Source of the DNA: Flammeovirga kamogawensis
GTDB lineage: Bacteria > Bacteroidota > Bacteroidia > Cytophagales > Flammeovirgaceae
Direction of reading: 5' to 3'
Assembly (NCBI RefSeq): GCF_018736065.1
Contig: NZ_CP076128.1
Span: 4,217,001 to 4,281,000 of the forward strand
DNA length: 64,000 bases
Shown here: positions 17,646-27,373 of the stretch, piece after piece
How positions within the stretch are numbered: the first letter of the stretch is position 1
Layout of the letters: each line of letters starts with the position of its first letter
Notes under the pieces: model-generated
Databases searched by the model: none
Seen by the model: only the letters and a program-made list of their open reading frames with translations
What the model was told of the DNA's origin: nothing
Position numbers and translations under genes: made by a program

Positions 17646-18377
17646 ATGAAAATTCTAGTTTGCATTAGCCACGTTCCTGATACAACAACGAAAATCAAGT
17701 TTGTAGACAACAAACTTGACACAAACGGGGTACAATTTATTATCGGACCTTATGATGATTTTGCACTTGCAAGAGCTGTAGAATTAAAAGAGGCTTCTGG
17801 TGGAACAGTTACAGTACTTAATGTTGGTACTGTTGATACTGAACCTTCTATTAGAAAGGCATTAGCAATTGGAGCTGATAATGCAGTAAGAGTAGATGCT
17901 GAGCCAACAGACTCACTATTTGTAGCAAAACAAATAGTTGCACATGCAGCATCAGAAAATTATGATATGATCTTAATGGGACGTGAATCTTCAGATTTTA
18001 ATTCTGGCTTGGTTCATGGTCTTGTAGGTGAACTTCTTGGATGGCCATCAATTGCACCAGCAATGAAACTTGATGTTGATGGATCTACTGCCAAACTAAG
18101 CAGAGAAATTGAAGGGGGACACGAAGATGTTGAAGTTCAGTTACCTTTTGTAGCAGGTTGTCAAGAACCTATCGCTGAGTGGAAAATTCCTAACATGCGT
18201 GGTATTATGATGGCAAGAAAGAAACCTCTAGAAGTAGTAGAGGCAGTGGCTGTAGAAGGCGTAACTGCATACCAATCATTTGAATTACCTGAAGAAAAAG
18301 GCGAATGTAAAATGGTAGATGCGGATCAGATGGATGAATTAGTGGGCTTATTAAAAAATGAAGCTCGCGTACTTTAA
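17646..18377 (+). CDS. etfB: Electron transfer flavoprotein, beta subunit
   Basis: EtfB forms, with EtfA, the heterodimer that carries electrons from acyl-CoA dehydrogenases to the respiratory chain. The 243-residue protein opens MKILVCISHVPDTTTKIKF and contains the family segments IIGPYDDFALARAVELKE, LNVGTVDTEPSIRKALAIGADNAVRVD, and LMGRESSDFNSGLVHGLVGELLGWP. It ends at a typical EtfB C-terminus with the KKPLEV segment. etfA follows 42 bases downstream. This is a classic two-gene operon. The partner dehydrogenases are not in the window. Confidence 0.95.
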   Translation: MKILVCISHVPDTTTKIKFVDNKLDTNGVQFIIGPYDDFALARAVELKEASGGTVTVLNVGTVDTEPSIRKALAIGADNAVRVDAEPTDSLFVAKQIVAHAASENYDMILMGRESSDFNSGLVHGLVGELLGWPSIAPAMKLDVDGSTAKLSREIEGGHEDVEVQLPFVAGCQEPIAEWKIPNMRGIMMARKKPLEVVEAVAVEGVTAYQSFELPEEKGECKMVDADQMDELVGLLKNEARVL

Positions 18378-18419
18378 TTCTCTATTTTATTTAAACTTTA
18401 ACACATAAAACAAAAAGAC

Positions 18420-19364
18420 ATGTCAGTATTAGTATTTATAGAAGCAGATAATGGAGTTGTAAAAAAATCTTCATTAGAAGCTGTAGCTTATGGATCAAAA
18501 GTAGGAGCTGTAACAGTTGTTGCTATGGGAAGTATTGAAGCTTCTGAGTTAGCAAAAGTAGGAAATTATGGAGCAGAGAAAGTATTACATTGTTCTGATG
18601 ATCGTTTAAATGACGGTGTAATTTCTGCAACTGCAAAATTAATAGCAGAGGCTGTAGGCCAATCTGGAGCAGAAACTGTTGTAATGTCACGTTCTTCTTT
18701 AGTTGATGCTGTAGCTGCAAGAGTAGCCATAAAAATTGGTGCTAGCGTAGTTACTAACGTTCAAGATTTGCCAGATACATCAAATGGTTTTGTCGTTAAA
18801 AGGGGAGTGTTTACAGGAAAAGCATTCGCTTTTGTATCTGTTCCTGATGGTAAAAAAGTAATTACAGTTACTAAAAATGTTGTTCAATTAGAACCTACTT
18901 CTTCAGAAGCAGCTATAGAAGAAATTTCTGTTGCTTTTGATGATGCAGATTTTGGAGTAAAACGAATTGGAGTTCATAAACAAGAAGGTGATATTTTATT
19001 GCCAGAGGCAGATTTAGTCGTTTCTGCAGGTAGAGGAATGAAAGGACCTGAGAATTGGCAAATGATTGAAGATCTTGCAACTACTTTAGGTGCAGCAACT
19101 GCTTGTTCTAAACCTGTATCTGATATGGATTGGAGACCTCACCATGAGCATGTTGGACAGACAGGAATTAAAGTAGCTCCGCAATTATATATTGCAGTTG
19201 GTATTTCAGGTGCAATACAACATTTGGCAGGAGTAAATTCTTCAAAAGTTATAGTTGCTATTAATAAAGATCCAGAAGCACCTTTCTTTAAAGCTGCAGA
19301 TTATGGTGTAGTTGGAGATGCTTTTGAAGTAGTTCCAAAGCTTATTGAAGCAATAAAAAAGTAA
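18420..19364 (+). CDS. etfA: Electron transfer flavoprotein, alpha subunit
   Basis: The 314-residue alpha subunit binds FAD through its C-terminal domain. Recognisable elements are [33 protein letters not shown], the [16 protein letters not shown] segment, [19 protein letters not shown] and [24 protein letters not shown]. The N-terminal domain begins [18 protein letters not shown]. It is cotranscribed with etfB and has typical length. Its 3' end is followed by a 250-base gap with a possible promoter and two hairpins. Confidence 0.95.
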   Translation: MSVLVFIEADNGVVKKSSLEAVAYGSKVGAVTVVAMGSIEASELAKVGNYGAEKVLHCSDDRLNDGVISATAKLIAEAVGQSGAETVVMSRSSLVDAVAARVAIKIGASVVTNVQDLPDTSNGFVVKRGVFTGKAFAFVSVPDGKKVITVTKNVVQLEPTSSEAAIEEISVAFDDADFGVKRIGVHKQEGDILLPEADLVVSAGRGMKGPENWQMIEDLATTLGAATACSKPVSDMDWRPHHEHVGQTGIKVAPQLYIAVGISGAIQHLAGVNSSKVIVAINKDPEAPFFKAADYGVVGDAFEVVPKLIEAIKK

Positions 19365-19442
19365 TCAAAATTAGATTTAGTAGTCTATTTTAACATATAT
19401 AGGGTCAAATTGACATTTATTTGTTAATATTTTAAGATTCTA

Positions 19443-19472
19443 TTGATATTTATTAATAGTTCCCTATATTTG
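19443..19472 (+). promoter_or_regulatory. Promoter with good -33/-7 elements but no downstream gene on the strand
   Basis: TTG at 19443-19445, a 19-base spacer and TATATTTG at 19465-19472 match the Bacteroidota -33/-7 consensus (TAnnTTTG). The next 145 bases on this strand hold no protein gene, so the transcript would be a small RNA or noise. Confidence 0.4.
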
Positions 19473-19477
19473 TAATA

Positions 19478-19517
19478 CTTCAAAGGAATAATATTCCTAT
19501 TCGAAGATTTTTTTAAC
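19478..19517 (+). terminator. Hairpin with T run, likely etfBA terminator or RNA element
   Basis: CTTC-AAAGGAAT-aat-ATTCCTattc-GAAG is followed by ATTTTTTT. It looks like a terminator of the etfBA transcript, 115 bases after etfA, or a 5' element of a small RNA started at the promoter just upstream. Confidence 0.4.
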
Positions 19518-19600
19518 TTAGTCGGTTATTTTTTTCCTATCTGACGCAACTACTGATGAAAATCGTATAAGAACCTCAACATGAAAGTGTTGAGGTTCAG
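19479..19600 (+). ncRNA. Candidate small RNA (about 120 nt)
   Basis: The stretch starts at the expected start site of a consensus promoter and ends at a second hairpin, GAACCTCAACA/TGTTGAGGTTC (19571-19598). No coding frame is visible and the flanking minus-strand gene ends at 19618. The second hairpin lacks a T run on the plus strand, so the 3' end is uncertain. Confidence 0.3.
19571..19598. terminator. Eleven-bp hairpin between etfA and the TPR-like gene
   Basis: A perfect stem GAACCTCAACA/TGTTGAGGTTC with loop TGAAAG-type has only weak T tracts on both strands. It may end the minus-strand gene at 19618. Confidence 0.45.
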
Positions 19601-19617
19601 TTGTTTATAAGTATTTC

Positions 19618-20040
19618 TTATTTTTTTAATGATAATGTATTCTTCGTTAAATTAGCTTTATTATGTAAAGTTTTTAGCATAATATTATTATTACCATTAT
19701 TATTAAAATGCTGGATTGCTAACTGATAATGCTCAAATGCTTTAGTTAGATTTCCCATACTAGTGTAGTAATCACCTTTAATTTCTAGATTCGTACTATT
19801 CTTATTAATTTCTATACTTATATCAATCAATTCTAAGGCGTCCATAAGGTTGCTAGCTTCGATACATTGTTTTGCTGAATTTGCATAATGAAGCCACTCT
19901 TCTTTCTCAGAAGTGTTTTTCTTTGATGTTACTTTATCTTGTTTTCCGTGATATATAGATGCAGAGACCAAAGAGCTAGTTAAAAATAGAAGAATTAGGG
20001 TAAAGGATAAAAACAGTTGTTTTATGACTCGATATTTCAT
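19618..20040 (-). CDS. Secreted small TPR-like protein of unknown function
   Basis: I use the ATG at 20040 (140 residues), since the earlier ATG only adds nine residues before the signal sequence MKYRVIKQLFLSFTLILLFLTSSLVSAS. The mature part contains about two tetratricopeptide-type helix pairs (LMDALELIDISIEINKNS, LEIKGDYYTSMGNLTKAFEHYQLAIQHF). Function unknown. It is an isolated minus-strand gene downstream of smc, with 160 bases between them. Confidence 0.7.
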   Translation of the reverse strand: MKYRVIKQLFLSFTLILLFLTSSLVSASIYHGKQDKVTSKKNTSEKEEWLHYANSAKQCIEASNLMDALELIDISIEINKNSTNLEIKGDYYTSMGNLTKAFEHYQLAIQHFNNNGNNNIMLKTLHNKANLTKNTLSLKK

Positions 20041-20200
20041 TTTAGTATAATTAAGAGAGATAGACATTAAGTTCGGTTACTATAATTAAATGTCTAATAA
20101 TATACCTTAATTTTTAAGTAATTGATTGTAAGGTTGTTACGGTTTGGTTTATTGAGATTGTTAATGAACGTGAGCGAACACTAATCTCAAACTAGAACAG

Positions 20201-23200
20201 TTATTTAGAAGTAAAAGCATCTAAAGTTGGGGTATCTCTAATATCAACAGGAACTACGGTTGTAACACCTTGTTCAATCATTGTAACACCATAAATTACA
20301 TCAGTACTAGACATTGTTCTCTTGTTATGAGTTACAATTATGAACTGTGAGTTATGAGAGAATTTATTAATGATCTTATTGAACTTGTCCACATTTGCAT
20401 CATCTAAAGGAGCATCTACTTCATCAAAAATACAGAAAGGAGCAGGTTTTATTAGATAAATTGCAAATAGTAGTGCTGTTGCAGTTAAAGTTTTCTCTCC
20501 ACCTGATAATTGATTGATTGTAAGTGGTCGCTTTCCTTTTGGTTGTGCGAGAATTTCTATTTTAGAATTTAGAGGGTCGGTTTCATCAGCAAGCCTTAAA
20601 TCACAGTTATCTTCGTCAGTAAATAGAGACCTAAACACCTCCATAAAGTTATCCCTGATTTGTGTAAATGCAGTCATGAACTTTTCTTGAGCAATACCAT
20701 CTATTTCTTCAATAGTAGCTAAAAGTTGTTCTTTTGCTTTGTTTAAATCTTCTCTTTGCTCTAAGATGAAAGAATTACGTTCTTTTATTTCATTAAATGC
20801 ATCAATGGCAGTATGGTTAATAGCACCTAATGAATTTAATTTTCTTTTAGAATCTTCACTTAAATGCTCTAATTCTTGTAATGATGCATCTTTATATGGG
20901 TTTTCTTCCTCTTCTTCTTGAGTAGGTTTATGTAATAAAAGTTGCTCAAGATCGATTTCAAATTCTACAGCCACTTTTTCTTTTACTGACGTAAGAGATA
21001 AACGTAAAGCATTTATTTTCTCGTTAAAATTAAGTAATTGCTGATCAATTTCTTCTTTACTACTTTGTTTAAGTTTGATCTCAATTTCAGTATCTTCAAT
21101 TAATTCTCTTGCCTCTTTATAATTGCGTTCTGCTTCTAGTACACCTTGCTCAATAGAAACTTTCTCAGCTTCCATTCTTTCAAGTTCTTGATTACCTTCT
21201 TCATCAGTTGAGTCAGATTTTTGTAAATCGGTATTTACTTTCTCTATTTCATCGATATTCTGGTCAATTCGATTTTGAGCTTTAAAAAGTTCTTCTTCCT
21301 TGAAATCAATTTCTTTTTTTAAACCATTATATTGATTTTCATGTTGAAGAAAATTAATATGAAGTTGATTGTATTTTGTTGTTAGTTCAACTCGCTTTTC
21401 TTTTTCAATGGTTAAGTTCTCTTGCATTTCTTCAAGTTGTTCAACCATAAATTCGAGTGTGTATGAATCTTCATCTAGCTGAGGTCTACCTTCTGATATA
21501 GCAACCTCGGCATCTCCAATTCGTTCAAGTATTTCTTCTTTTTTATTTGAACTAGCTTCTAAGAATTTAGCAAACTCTTCTTTCTGAGTTTTTATTTTTA
21601 TAAGTTCTTGAGTTACTATTTGAACATTGTGTTGAGCACTTTCTAAATCATGTTGGTGATTAACTTGTAGTAACTCTTTATGCTCTGCTTGCTTTTCAAC
21701 CTTTTGAATATGTATATTCTCTGCTTCTGTTTCTAGGTTTTCAATCTCTTCGGTAAGGTTTTCTAAGTGTCTAATTCTACCTAGTGATTTACCTTCAAAG
21801 GATCCTATCGAACCGCCAGAAATGGCAGATTTTCTACGAATGGCTTTACCATTTTTGGTAACAAGAATAACACTGTCATTCTTTGCTAAATTATTCTGAT
21901 TTCTTTGAACTATATATACACCATCTAACAAATACATTATTAACGAGCTATATTTGTCGTCAAAGTCTACAACATCAATTGCAGGGATGGCATCTTCAAT
22001 AGCTTTTCTAGGAGAAGCATTATACCCTTCAAATTTATCTAATAAAAGGAAATTAGCTTTTCCCTTTTTCATTTCATCTAAAAGGTTTACAGCTCTCCAA
22101 GCCTCGTCTTCATTTTCTAATACAAAGTAATTCAGATAAGGTGAAAGATAACCTTCAATTGCAACTCTATATTCCTCTTCACAATGTAAAGTATCAGAAA
22201 GCATTGGAGCTTCTTTAGCCCAATCTGTATTTTGTTTTAAATACTTTATGGCTTCAGGGTAACCTTCTAAATTATCTACTAAAGATTTTGTTAAGGCTTT
22301 CTCATTTTTCTTAGCATCAAGAACTCTAAAAATTTCAGAGGAACGATCTTTTATATTTTCCAGGTCTTCCCTACACTTTTTTAATTGTTCTTGGTGTTTT
22401 TGGTGTACTTCTTTAATTTCATCTAGCTGAACAGTGGCACTTAATCGTTCTCCTTCTAAGGATGCATATTGTGTATCAAACTCTTCTAAACTCGATGATT
22501 TATCAGAAGATTCTATGTGAGCTCTTTCAAGTTCTTGTTTTAAAGCAGAAAGTTGAACTTCATTAATTTCAACCTTTTGTTTAAGTTGAAAGATAATAGC
22601 TTGTTTATTTTTTACTTGTTGTTCATACTCAGAGGTTGTAGCTTCTAATTCATTAGTTTTATTTGATTGAGCATCCTTTTCTTGTTGCGTTGCAAATAAT
22701 TCTGTTTCAACCTCTCCAACCATTCTATCTATTGATTGTAACTGAATTTGCAACCCCTCAATACCTTGTTGAGCAAGAGCTACTGCTTCTCTATCTATAG
22801 ATGATTGATTTTCTAGTGTCATTTTCTTTTCTTCTAGAAAACGACGTCTTTCTCCTTTAATTCGCTTCTCACTTTCTGTCTGACGCATTTTTAAAATATG
22901 CTCATTCAGTGTTTTTTGACGAGATGCGAATAATGCTTCTTTATCTATTGCTTCTTTTTTCTCTTTAGAAATAGAAGCTTCTAATTCATCAATTAATTTT
23001 AATGTGGTATTACGTTCTTCATTTTTACTAGTCATTGTGTCTGCTAGTTCATGAAGTTCCGTAGCCTGGCTTGCCACTTTTTTCTGTGCTAAAGCAATAC
23101 TAGAACCTCTATACGTTTCTTTTAATTTTAGATAACGTTGTGCTTGTTTAGCTTGGCGTTCTAGAGAACGCATATTTTTCTCAACTTCAAAAAGTAAATC

Positions 23201-23776
23201 ATCCACACGTTCAAGGTCAGCATCTGTGTCCTTGAGCTTTTTCATTGTTTCTTTTTTACTTTTTTTAAATTTTGAAATCCCTGCAGCTTCTTCAAAAAGT
23301 GTTCTTCGAGCATTTTGAGTATCATTCAAAATCTCATCAATCATCTTTAATTCAATAATAGCATAACTATCAGAACCAATACCAGTATCCATAAACAAGC
23401 CATGGATATCTTTAAGCCTACATGGAACGCCATTTAATGAATATTCACCATCGCCAGAACGGTAAAATCTTCGACCAATAGTAACTTCGGTATATTCTGT
23501 AGGGAGTAGATTTTTATTATTAATAAAAGTAAGATATACCTCAGCCATTTGTAGTGGCCTACGTGTTTTTGTTCCATTAAAGATAATGTTATCCATTTTC
23601 TCGGAACGCAATGCTTTTGTGCTTTGCTCACCAAGAACCCATCGGATAGCATCAACTACATTGGATTTCCCACTTCCGTTAGGACCAACAACTGCGGTAA
23701 TACCCTTGTCAAAGTTTAGTGTAACTTTTTCACCAAAACTTTTAAAGCCTTTTATTTCTAGTTTACTTAATAACAT
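20201..23776 (-). CDS. smc: Chromosome segregation SMC ATPase
   Basis: The 1191-residue SMC protein organises and helps segregate the chromosome together with ScpA and ScpB. The Walker A motif GPNGSGKS lies at residues 31-38 in a typical N-terminal head. Two long coiled-coil arms flank a hinge near residues 515-660 (LSDTLHCEEEYRVAIEGYLSPYLNYFVL, AISGGSIGSFEGKSLGR). The C-terminal head carries INQLSGGEKTLTATALLFAIY (signature) and FCIFDEVDAPLDDANV (Walker B). The length is typical. No scp genes are adjacent. Confidence 0.95.
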   Translation of the reverse strand: MLLSKLEIKGFKSFGEKVTLNFDKGITAVVGPNGSGKSNVVDAIRWVLGEQSTKALRSEKMDNIIFNGTKTRRPLQMAEVYLTFINNKNLLPTEYTEVTIGRRFYRSGDGEYSLNGVPCRLKDIHGLFMDTGIGSDSYAIIELKMIDEILNDTQNARRTLFEEAAGISKFKKSKKETMKKLKDTDADLERVDDLLFEVEKNMRSLERQAKQAQRYLKLKETYRGSSIALAQKKVASQATELHELADTMTSKNEERNTTLKLIDELEASISKEKKEAIDKEALFASRQKTLNEHILKMRQTESEKRIKGERRRFLEEKKMTLENQSSIDREAVALAQQGIEGLQIQLQSIDRMVGEVETELFATQQEKDAQSNKTNELEATTSEYEQQVKNKQAIIFQLKQKVEINEVQLSALKQELERAHIESSDKSSSLEEFDTQYASLEGERLSATVQLDEIKEVHQKHQEQLKKCREDLENIKDRSSEIFRVLDAKKNEKALTKSLVDNLEGYPEAIKYLKQNTDWAKEAPMLSDTLHCEEEYRVAIEGYLSPYLNYFVLENEDEAWRAVNLLDEMKKGKANFLLLDKFEGYNASPRKAIEDAIPAIDVVDFDDKYSSLIMYLLDGVYIVQRNQNNLAKNDSVILVTKNGKAIRRKSAISGGSIGSFEGKSLGRIRHLENLTEEIENLETEAENIHIQKVEKQAEHKELLQVNHQHDLESAQHNVQIVTQELIKIKTQKEEFAKFLEASSNKKEEILERIGDAEVAISEGRPQLDEDSYTLEFMVEQLEEMQENLTIEKEKRVELTTKYNQLHINFLQHENQYNGLKKEIDFKEEELFKAQNRIDQNIDEIEKVNTDLQKSDSTDEEGNQELERMEAEKVSIEQGVLEAERNYKEARELIEDTEIEIKLKQSSKEEIDQQLLNFNEKINALRLSLTSVKEKVAVEFEIDLEQLLLHKPTQEEEEENPYKDASLQELEHLSEDSKRKLNSLGAINHTAIDAFNEIKERNSFILEQREDLNKAKEQLLATIEEIDGIAQEKFMTAFTQIRDNFMEVFRSLFTDEDNCDLRLADETDPLNSKIEILAQPKGKRPLTINQLSGGEKTLTATALLFAIYLIKPAPFCIFDEVDAPLDDANVDKFNKIINKFSHNSQFIIVTHNKRTMSSTDVIYGVTMIEQGVTTVVPVDIRDTPTLDAFTSK

Positions 23777-23826
23777 TCAGTCTACATTCAGATTTTAAAG
23801 TTACTAAATCTTACTAGTTTTAAAAC

Positions 23827-23868
23827 AAAAAGACGCCTATCAAATGCATGATAGACGTCTATTTTTTA
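23827..23868 (-). terminator. Terminator after the TPR gene, before smc
   Basis: AGACGCCTATCA/TGATAGACGTCT stem (one mismatch) with loop AATGCA has a T run on both strands. It ends the minus-strand TPR gene and shows that smc has its own promoter. Confidence 0.8.
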
Positions 23869-23880
23869 AGTTTATTACGA

Positions 23881-25206
23881 TTAATTCTTTTTCACAAGAG
23901 TTTCTTTTTTATTTGTGTTGATATGTTTAAGCTGTTCACGAACGGCAACATTAAAGTCTCCAGGAAAATTATTGGCATAAATAAGCTTGGCTTCGTTTAT
24001 TTTTCCTTGTTCTTCATAAATCATTCCTAGAAGAAATAAACATTTAAATCGGATATTAGAATCTTTATAATTTTCAATAATTTGTTTTAAAATATCTTCC
24101 GATCTTGGATATTCTTTTCTGAGTGCATTTGCTTTGGCTTCCATAAACATAACGTTTGGTAGCGGAATTCCACAATTGTCAAACTCTTTAATGTGTGTAA
24201 AACAAGTTTCTAAATCATTGTACTTTAACTCTAGATCAATAAGGTCTGCTAAAATTCTGACTTTCTGAGTGTTGTCTTCTTGTATACTTACTTTGTGTTC
24301 TAAAAGCTTTACAATATCAGATCTATTTAATTGGTTCTCTTCCAATTCAATTAGTAAATCGTAGGCTGGTTCAAACTTATCATCCATTTTTATTACAGCC
24401 TGAAGGAGTTCTTTGGCTTCAGCTAAATAATATGTTTTGTAATATGCAGAAGCAACTTGATAAAAATACTCTGGAGTCATAGAACTCACCTTACTTCTAA
24501 GTTTGTCATTTCTCACTTCTTTAAAAGCAATATTTGCATTTTGGTATTCTTCTAAAGAATGATGAGCAAAGCCTAATTCATAATAATAATGTTCATGTGC
24601 TTTGCCTTTATCTTCTTCCATTTGAGAAATAGCAAGTTGCATACTTGATTTAGCCAATTCATAATTTTTAGTGATATAATTATTGTATTTAGCATCCATA
24701 TATAGAACATAATTGTTTCTGGGGTCAAGAGCTTTTGCATCAGCAATATGTACTCCAGCCTTATCAAATTCACCAATTTTATCAAGCAAATTTATTATTC
24801 TTGTTTTGTAGGCTATTTTTCTGTCATTATTAGTAGAAATATTAAAAGCAGCATCTAAATGGACTATTGCTTTATCATAATTTTTTTTCTCTTTATATAA
24901 AATAGCTAATTTTAAATGAGCATCTATGTAGTTAGAATCTGTTTCAAGTGTTTTGTTAAACATTTGAATAGCTTCATTTCTATTACCAGATTTTAGGATA
25001 ACATTACCAAGCCTATATTTGTATTTAGGGTTGGTGTTATCTTTGGCAATAGCAACTTCATAAGCCATAATTGCTTCTTTGAATTGTCCTAATTCAGCAT
25101 ATACTTCACCTTTGACATAGTAGTCTTCAGCGTCTTTATTTTGAGAAAAGGCAAGGTTAGTAATAGAAATGAGAAATAGGAGTAGAATAGAGTAGTAATT
25201 AATCAT
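23881..25206 (-). CDS. Secreted tetratricopeptide-repeat protein
   Basis: The 441-residue protein has a signal peptide (about 21 residues, cleaved near LAFSQ) and at least eight TPR helix pairs, such as AEDYYVKGEVYAELGQFKEA, YKYRLGNVILKSGNRNEAIQMF and IDAHLKLAILYKEKKNYDKA. No enzymatic domain is visible. TPR proteins like this serve as periplasmic scaffolds. It shares length, architecture and several C-terminal segments with the TPR protein at 36718-38061, so the two look like paralogues. Confidence 0.82.
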   Translation of the reverse strand: MINYYSILLLFLISITNLAFSQNKDAEDYYVKGEVYAELGQFKEAIMAYEVAIAKDNTNPKYKYRLGNVILKSGNRNEAIQMFNKTLETDSNYIDAHLKLAILYKEKKNYDKAIVHLDAAFNISTNNDRKIAYKTRIINLLDKIGEFDKAGVHIADAKALDPRNNYVLYMDAKYNNYITKNYELAKSSMQLAISQMEEDKGKAHEHYYYELGFAHHSLEEYQNANIAFKEVRNDKLRSKVSSMTPEYFYQVASAYYKTYYLAEAKELLQAVIKMDDKFEPAYDLLIELEENQLNRSDIVKLLEHKVSIQEDNTQKVRILADLIDLELKYNDLETCFTHIKEFDNCGIPLPNVMFMEAKANALRKEYPRSEDILKQIIENYKDSNIRFKCLFLLGMIYEEQGKINEAKLIYANNFPGDFNVAVREQLKHINTNKKETLVKKN

Positions 25207-25388
25207 ATTTATTGGGTTAAATAGTGAGTTATTTTGAAATGGTGTTTATAGGTACTTATATAACGTTTTCAATGTGCTTTTTTTTCAGAATTTAATCATA
25301 ATTTTATTCCTACGTACGTTTTTAGAAGATTACTTATAAAATTGATAATCAATATATAAGTAAATTAATATTTTATTTAATTATTAGA

Positions 25389-25823
25389 ATGGATAGTGAT
25401 TTAAAAGAGAAATGGGAAACTCATTTTTCAATGTTAGAAATAAAAACCTTTGATAAAAATGCATTAAAAAGCATGTTAGATCAGGTAATGGTCATTTTAA
25501 ATAAAAGAGGTATTGTACCTAATGAAATGAAAGGAGGAATGTGGGCTTCTTTTATGGAAGGAGAGGAACGTTATTTTGGAATGATGATACTCTTTAAATC
25601 TAATTTAGAATTTATTGGAGGTAGTCCAAATAGTGGTGAGTTAAAAACCTTTTCTTGGGATTTTAATCAAATAATTTCTATAGAAAAAGTTGAAGATCAA
25701 AAACTGGGAATTGTACGTGCTATGGAATTAAAATCAAATCAAAAAACAATACAATGGGTAGGCCTCAAAGGTTTTGTTCCTTCATTATTTATTTCGATCT
25801 TAGAAGAGTTTTGGTATAGTTAA
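25389..25823 (+). CDS. Protein of unknown function (144 aa)
   Basis: I do not recognise a family. The protein is soluble, without signal peptide or membrane segment. It has an N-terminal helical part (LKEKWETHFSMLEIKTFDKNALKSMLDQVMVIL) and a strand-rich C-terminal part (YFGMMILFKSNLEFIGG, LGIVRAMELKSNQKTIQWVGLKGF). Codon use and spacing look like a normal gene. It lies 46 bases upstream of the biotin carboxylase gene on the same strand and may share its transcript. Confidence 0.65.
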   Translation: MDSDLKEKWETHFSMLEIKTFDKNALKSMLDQVMVILNKRGIVPNEMKGGMWASFMEGEERYFGMMILFKSNLEFIGGSPNSGELKTFSWDFNQIISIEKVEDQKLGIVRAMELKSNQKTIQWVGLKGFVPSLFISILEEFWYS

Positions 25824-25869
25824 TTACTTTCCAATAAAACACTTAAACAATAAATACAACTAACACATA

Positions 25870-27363
25870 ATGAGAAAAATTACACGCTTACTAATTGCGA
25901 ATAGAGGAGAAATTGCTGTTCGAATACTACGCTCTGCAAAAGAGTTAGGTATTTTTACTATTGCTGTATATAGTGAGGTAGACGAAGAAGCTCCTCATGT
26001 GGCCTTAGCAGATCATGCTGTTTGTATTGGTCCTGCTAGTTCCACTCATTCATATCTTGATATTGATAATTTATTAAAAGTTTGTAGAAAATTACAAGTA
26101 GATGCTATACACCCAGGCTATGGCTTTTTGTCAGAGAATTCAACTTTTGCTAAAAGAGTTGAAGAGGAAGGAATGATATTTATTGGTCCTTCTGCAAAAG
26201 CGATAGAAATAATGGGAAGCAAATTAGAAGCAAAAGCAACTGTTTCTAAATTCAATGTTCCATTGGTTCCTGGAGGAGATGAAGCAATTACAGACCTAGT
26301 AGCTGCTAAGCAAATGGCTGACGAAATTGGCTACCCAATTTTAATAAAAGCAAGTGCTGGTGGAGGTGGAAAAGGAATGCGAGTAGTAGATGATCCTAAT
26401 GATTTTGAAAATCAAATGGAAAGAGCTGTTAGCGAAGCAACATCTTCTTTTGGAGACGGTGCTGTTTTTATCGAAAAATATATTCAAAACCCTAGACATA
26501 TAGAGCTTCAGGTACTAGCGGATAAACATGGTAATGTTGTTCATTTATTTGAAAGAGAGTGTTCAATCCAAAGAAGACATCAAAAGGTGATTGAAGAGGC
26601 TCCTTCTTCAGTTTTAACTGATGGATTAAGACAAGAAATGGGTGATTGTGCTGTTCGTGTAGCAAAAGCGTGTGACTATGTAGGTGCAGGTACAGTAGAG
26701 TTTATTTTAGATGAAGACAATTCTTATTACTTCTTAGAAATGAATACTCGTCTTCAGGTTGAACATACCGTTACTGAAGAAATTACTCAATTAGATTTAG
26801 TAAAAGAGCAGATTAGAATAGCAGAAGGTGAAGAATTAGGTTATGACCAATCTTCTTTAAAAATAAATGGACATGCAATAGAAGTACGTGTTTATTCGGA
26901 AAATCCTTATCAAAATTTTTTACCAGATACAGGCGTATTAAACAGATATGAAGAACCTGCAGGTATGGGTGTAAGGGTTGATAGCGGGTACAAACAAGGA
27001 ATGGAGGTAAGTATGCATTATGATCCAATGATGAGTAAGCTAATTGTATGGGGAAAGACTAGAGAAGAAGCAATAAGCCGAATGATAAGATCTATTGATG
27101 AATATAAAATAACCGGTCTTGAAACAACTTTACCCTTTTGTAAGTTTGTTCTTAAACATGATGCTTTTGTTTCTGGTAATTTTGGTACTAACTTCGTAGA
27201 TAAGTTTTTTAAACCGGAATTATTGATTGAACCTTTAACTGAGGAGGAAGAGTTAGTGAGTGCTGCTGTTATTGCAAAGTTATTTTTTGAAAAGAAAAAA
27301 TCAGAAGAAACATCAGATCTTACAAATATCCTGACACCTTGGAAATTGAGAAGGCTCACATAG
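25870..27363 (+). CDS. accC: Biotin carboxylase subunit of an acyl-CoA carboxylase
   Basis: The 497-residue ATP-grasp enzyme carboxylates biotin on the carrier protein. It shows the N-terminal LLIANRGEIAVRILRSAKELG, the ATP-binding loop KASAGGGGKGMRVV, HIELQVLADKHGNVVHLFERECSIQRRHQKVIEEAP, the Glu/Asn metal site FLEMNTRLQVEH, and the catalytic region ending MHYDPMMSKLIVWGKTREEAI. It is about 50 residues longer than the typical AccC of acetyl-CoA carboxylase, which is common for propionyl-type subunits in this phylum. No carrier or carboxyltransferase gene is adjacent, so substrate is unassigned and the symbol is approximate. Confidence 0.9.
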   Translation: MRKITRLLIANRGEIAVRILRSAKELGIFTIAVYSEVDEEAPHVALADHAVCIGPASSTHSYLDIDNLLKVCRKLQVDAIHPGYGFLSENSTFAKRVEEEGMIFIGPSAKAIEIMGSKLEAKATVSKFNVPLVPGGDEAITDLVAAKQMADEIGYPILIKASAGGGGKGMRVVDDPNDFENQMERAVSEATSSFGDGAVFIEKYIQNPRHIELQVLADKHGNVVHLFERECSIQRRHQKVIEEAPSSVLTDGLRQEMGDCAVRVAKACDYVGAGTVEFILDEDNSYYFLEMNTRLQVEHTVTEEITQLDLVKEQIRIAEGEELGYDQSSLKINGHAIEVRVYSENPYQNFLPDTGVLNRYEEPAGMGVRVDSGYKQGMEVSMHYDPMMSKLIVWGKTREEAISRMIRSIDEYKITGLETTLPFCKFVLKHDAFVSGNFGTNFVDKFFKPELLIEPLTEEEELVSAAVIAKLFFEKKKSEETSDLTNILTPWKLRRLT

Positions 27364-27373
27364 AAATTACATA

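Noticed and set aside
20095-20200. Hairpin TTGAGATT/AATCTCAA after smc as an intrinsic terminator
   Set aside because: The stem is only 8 bp with a large loop, and no T run follows on the minus strand.
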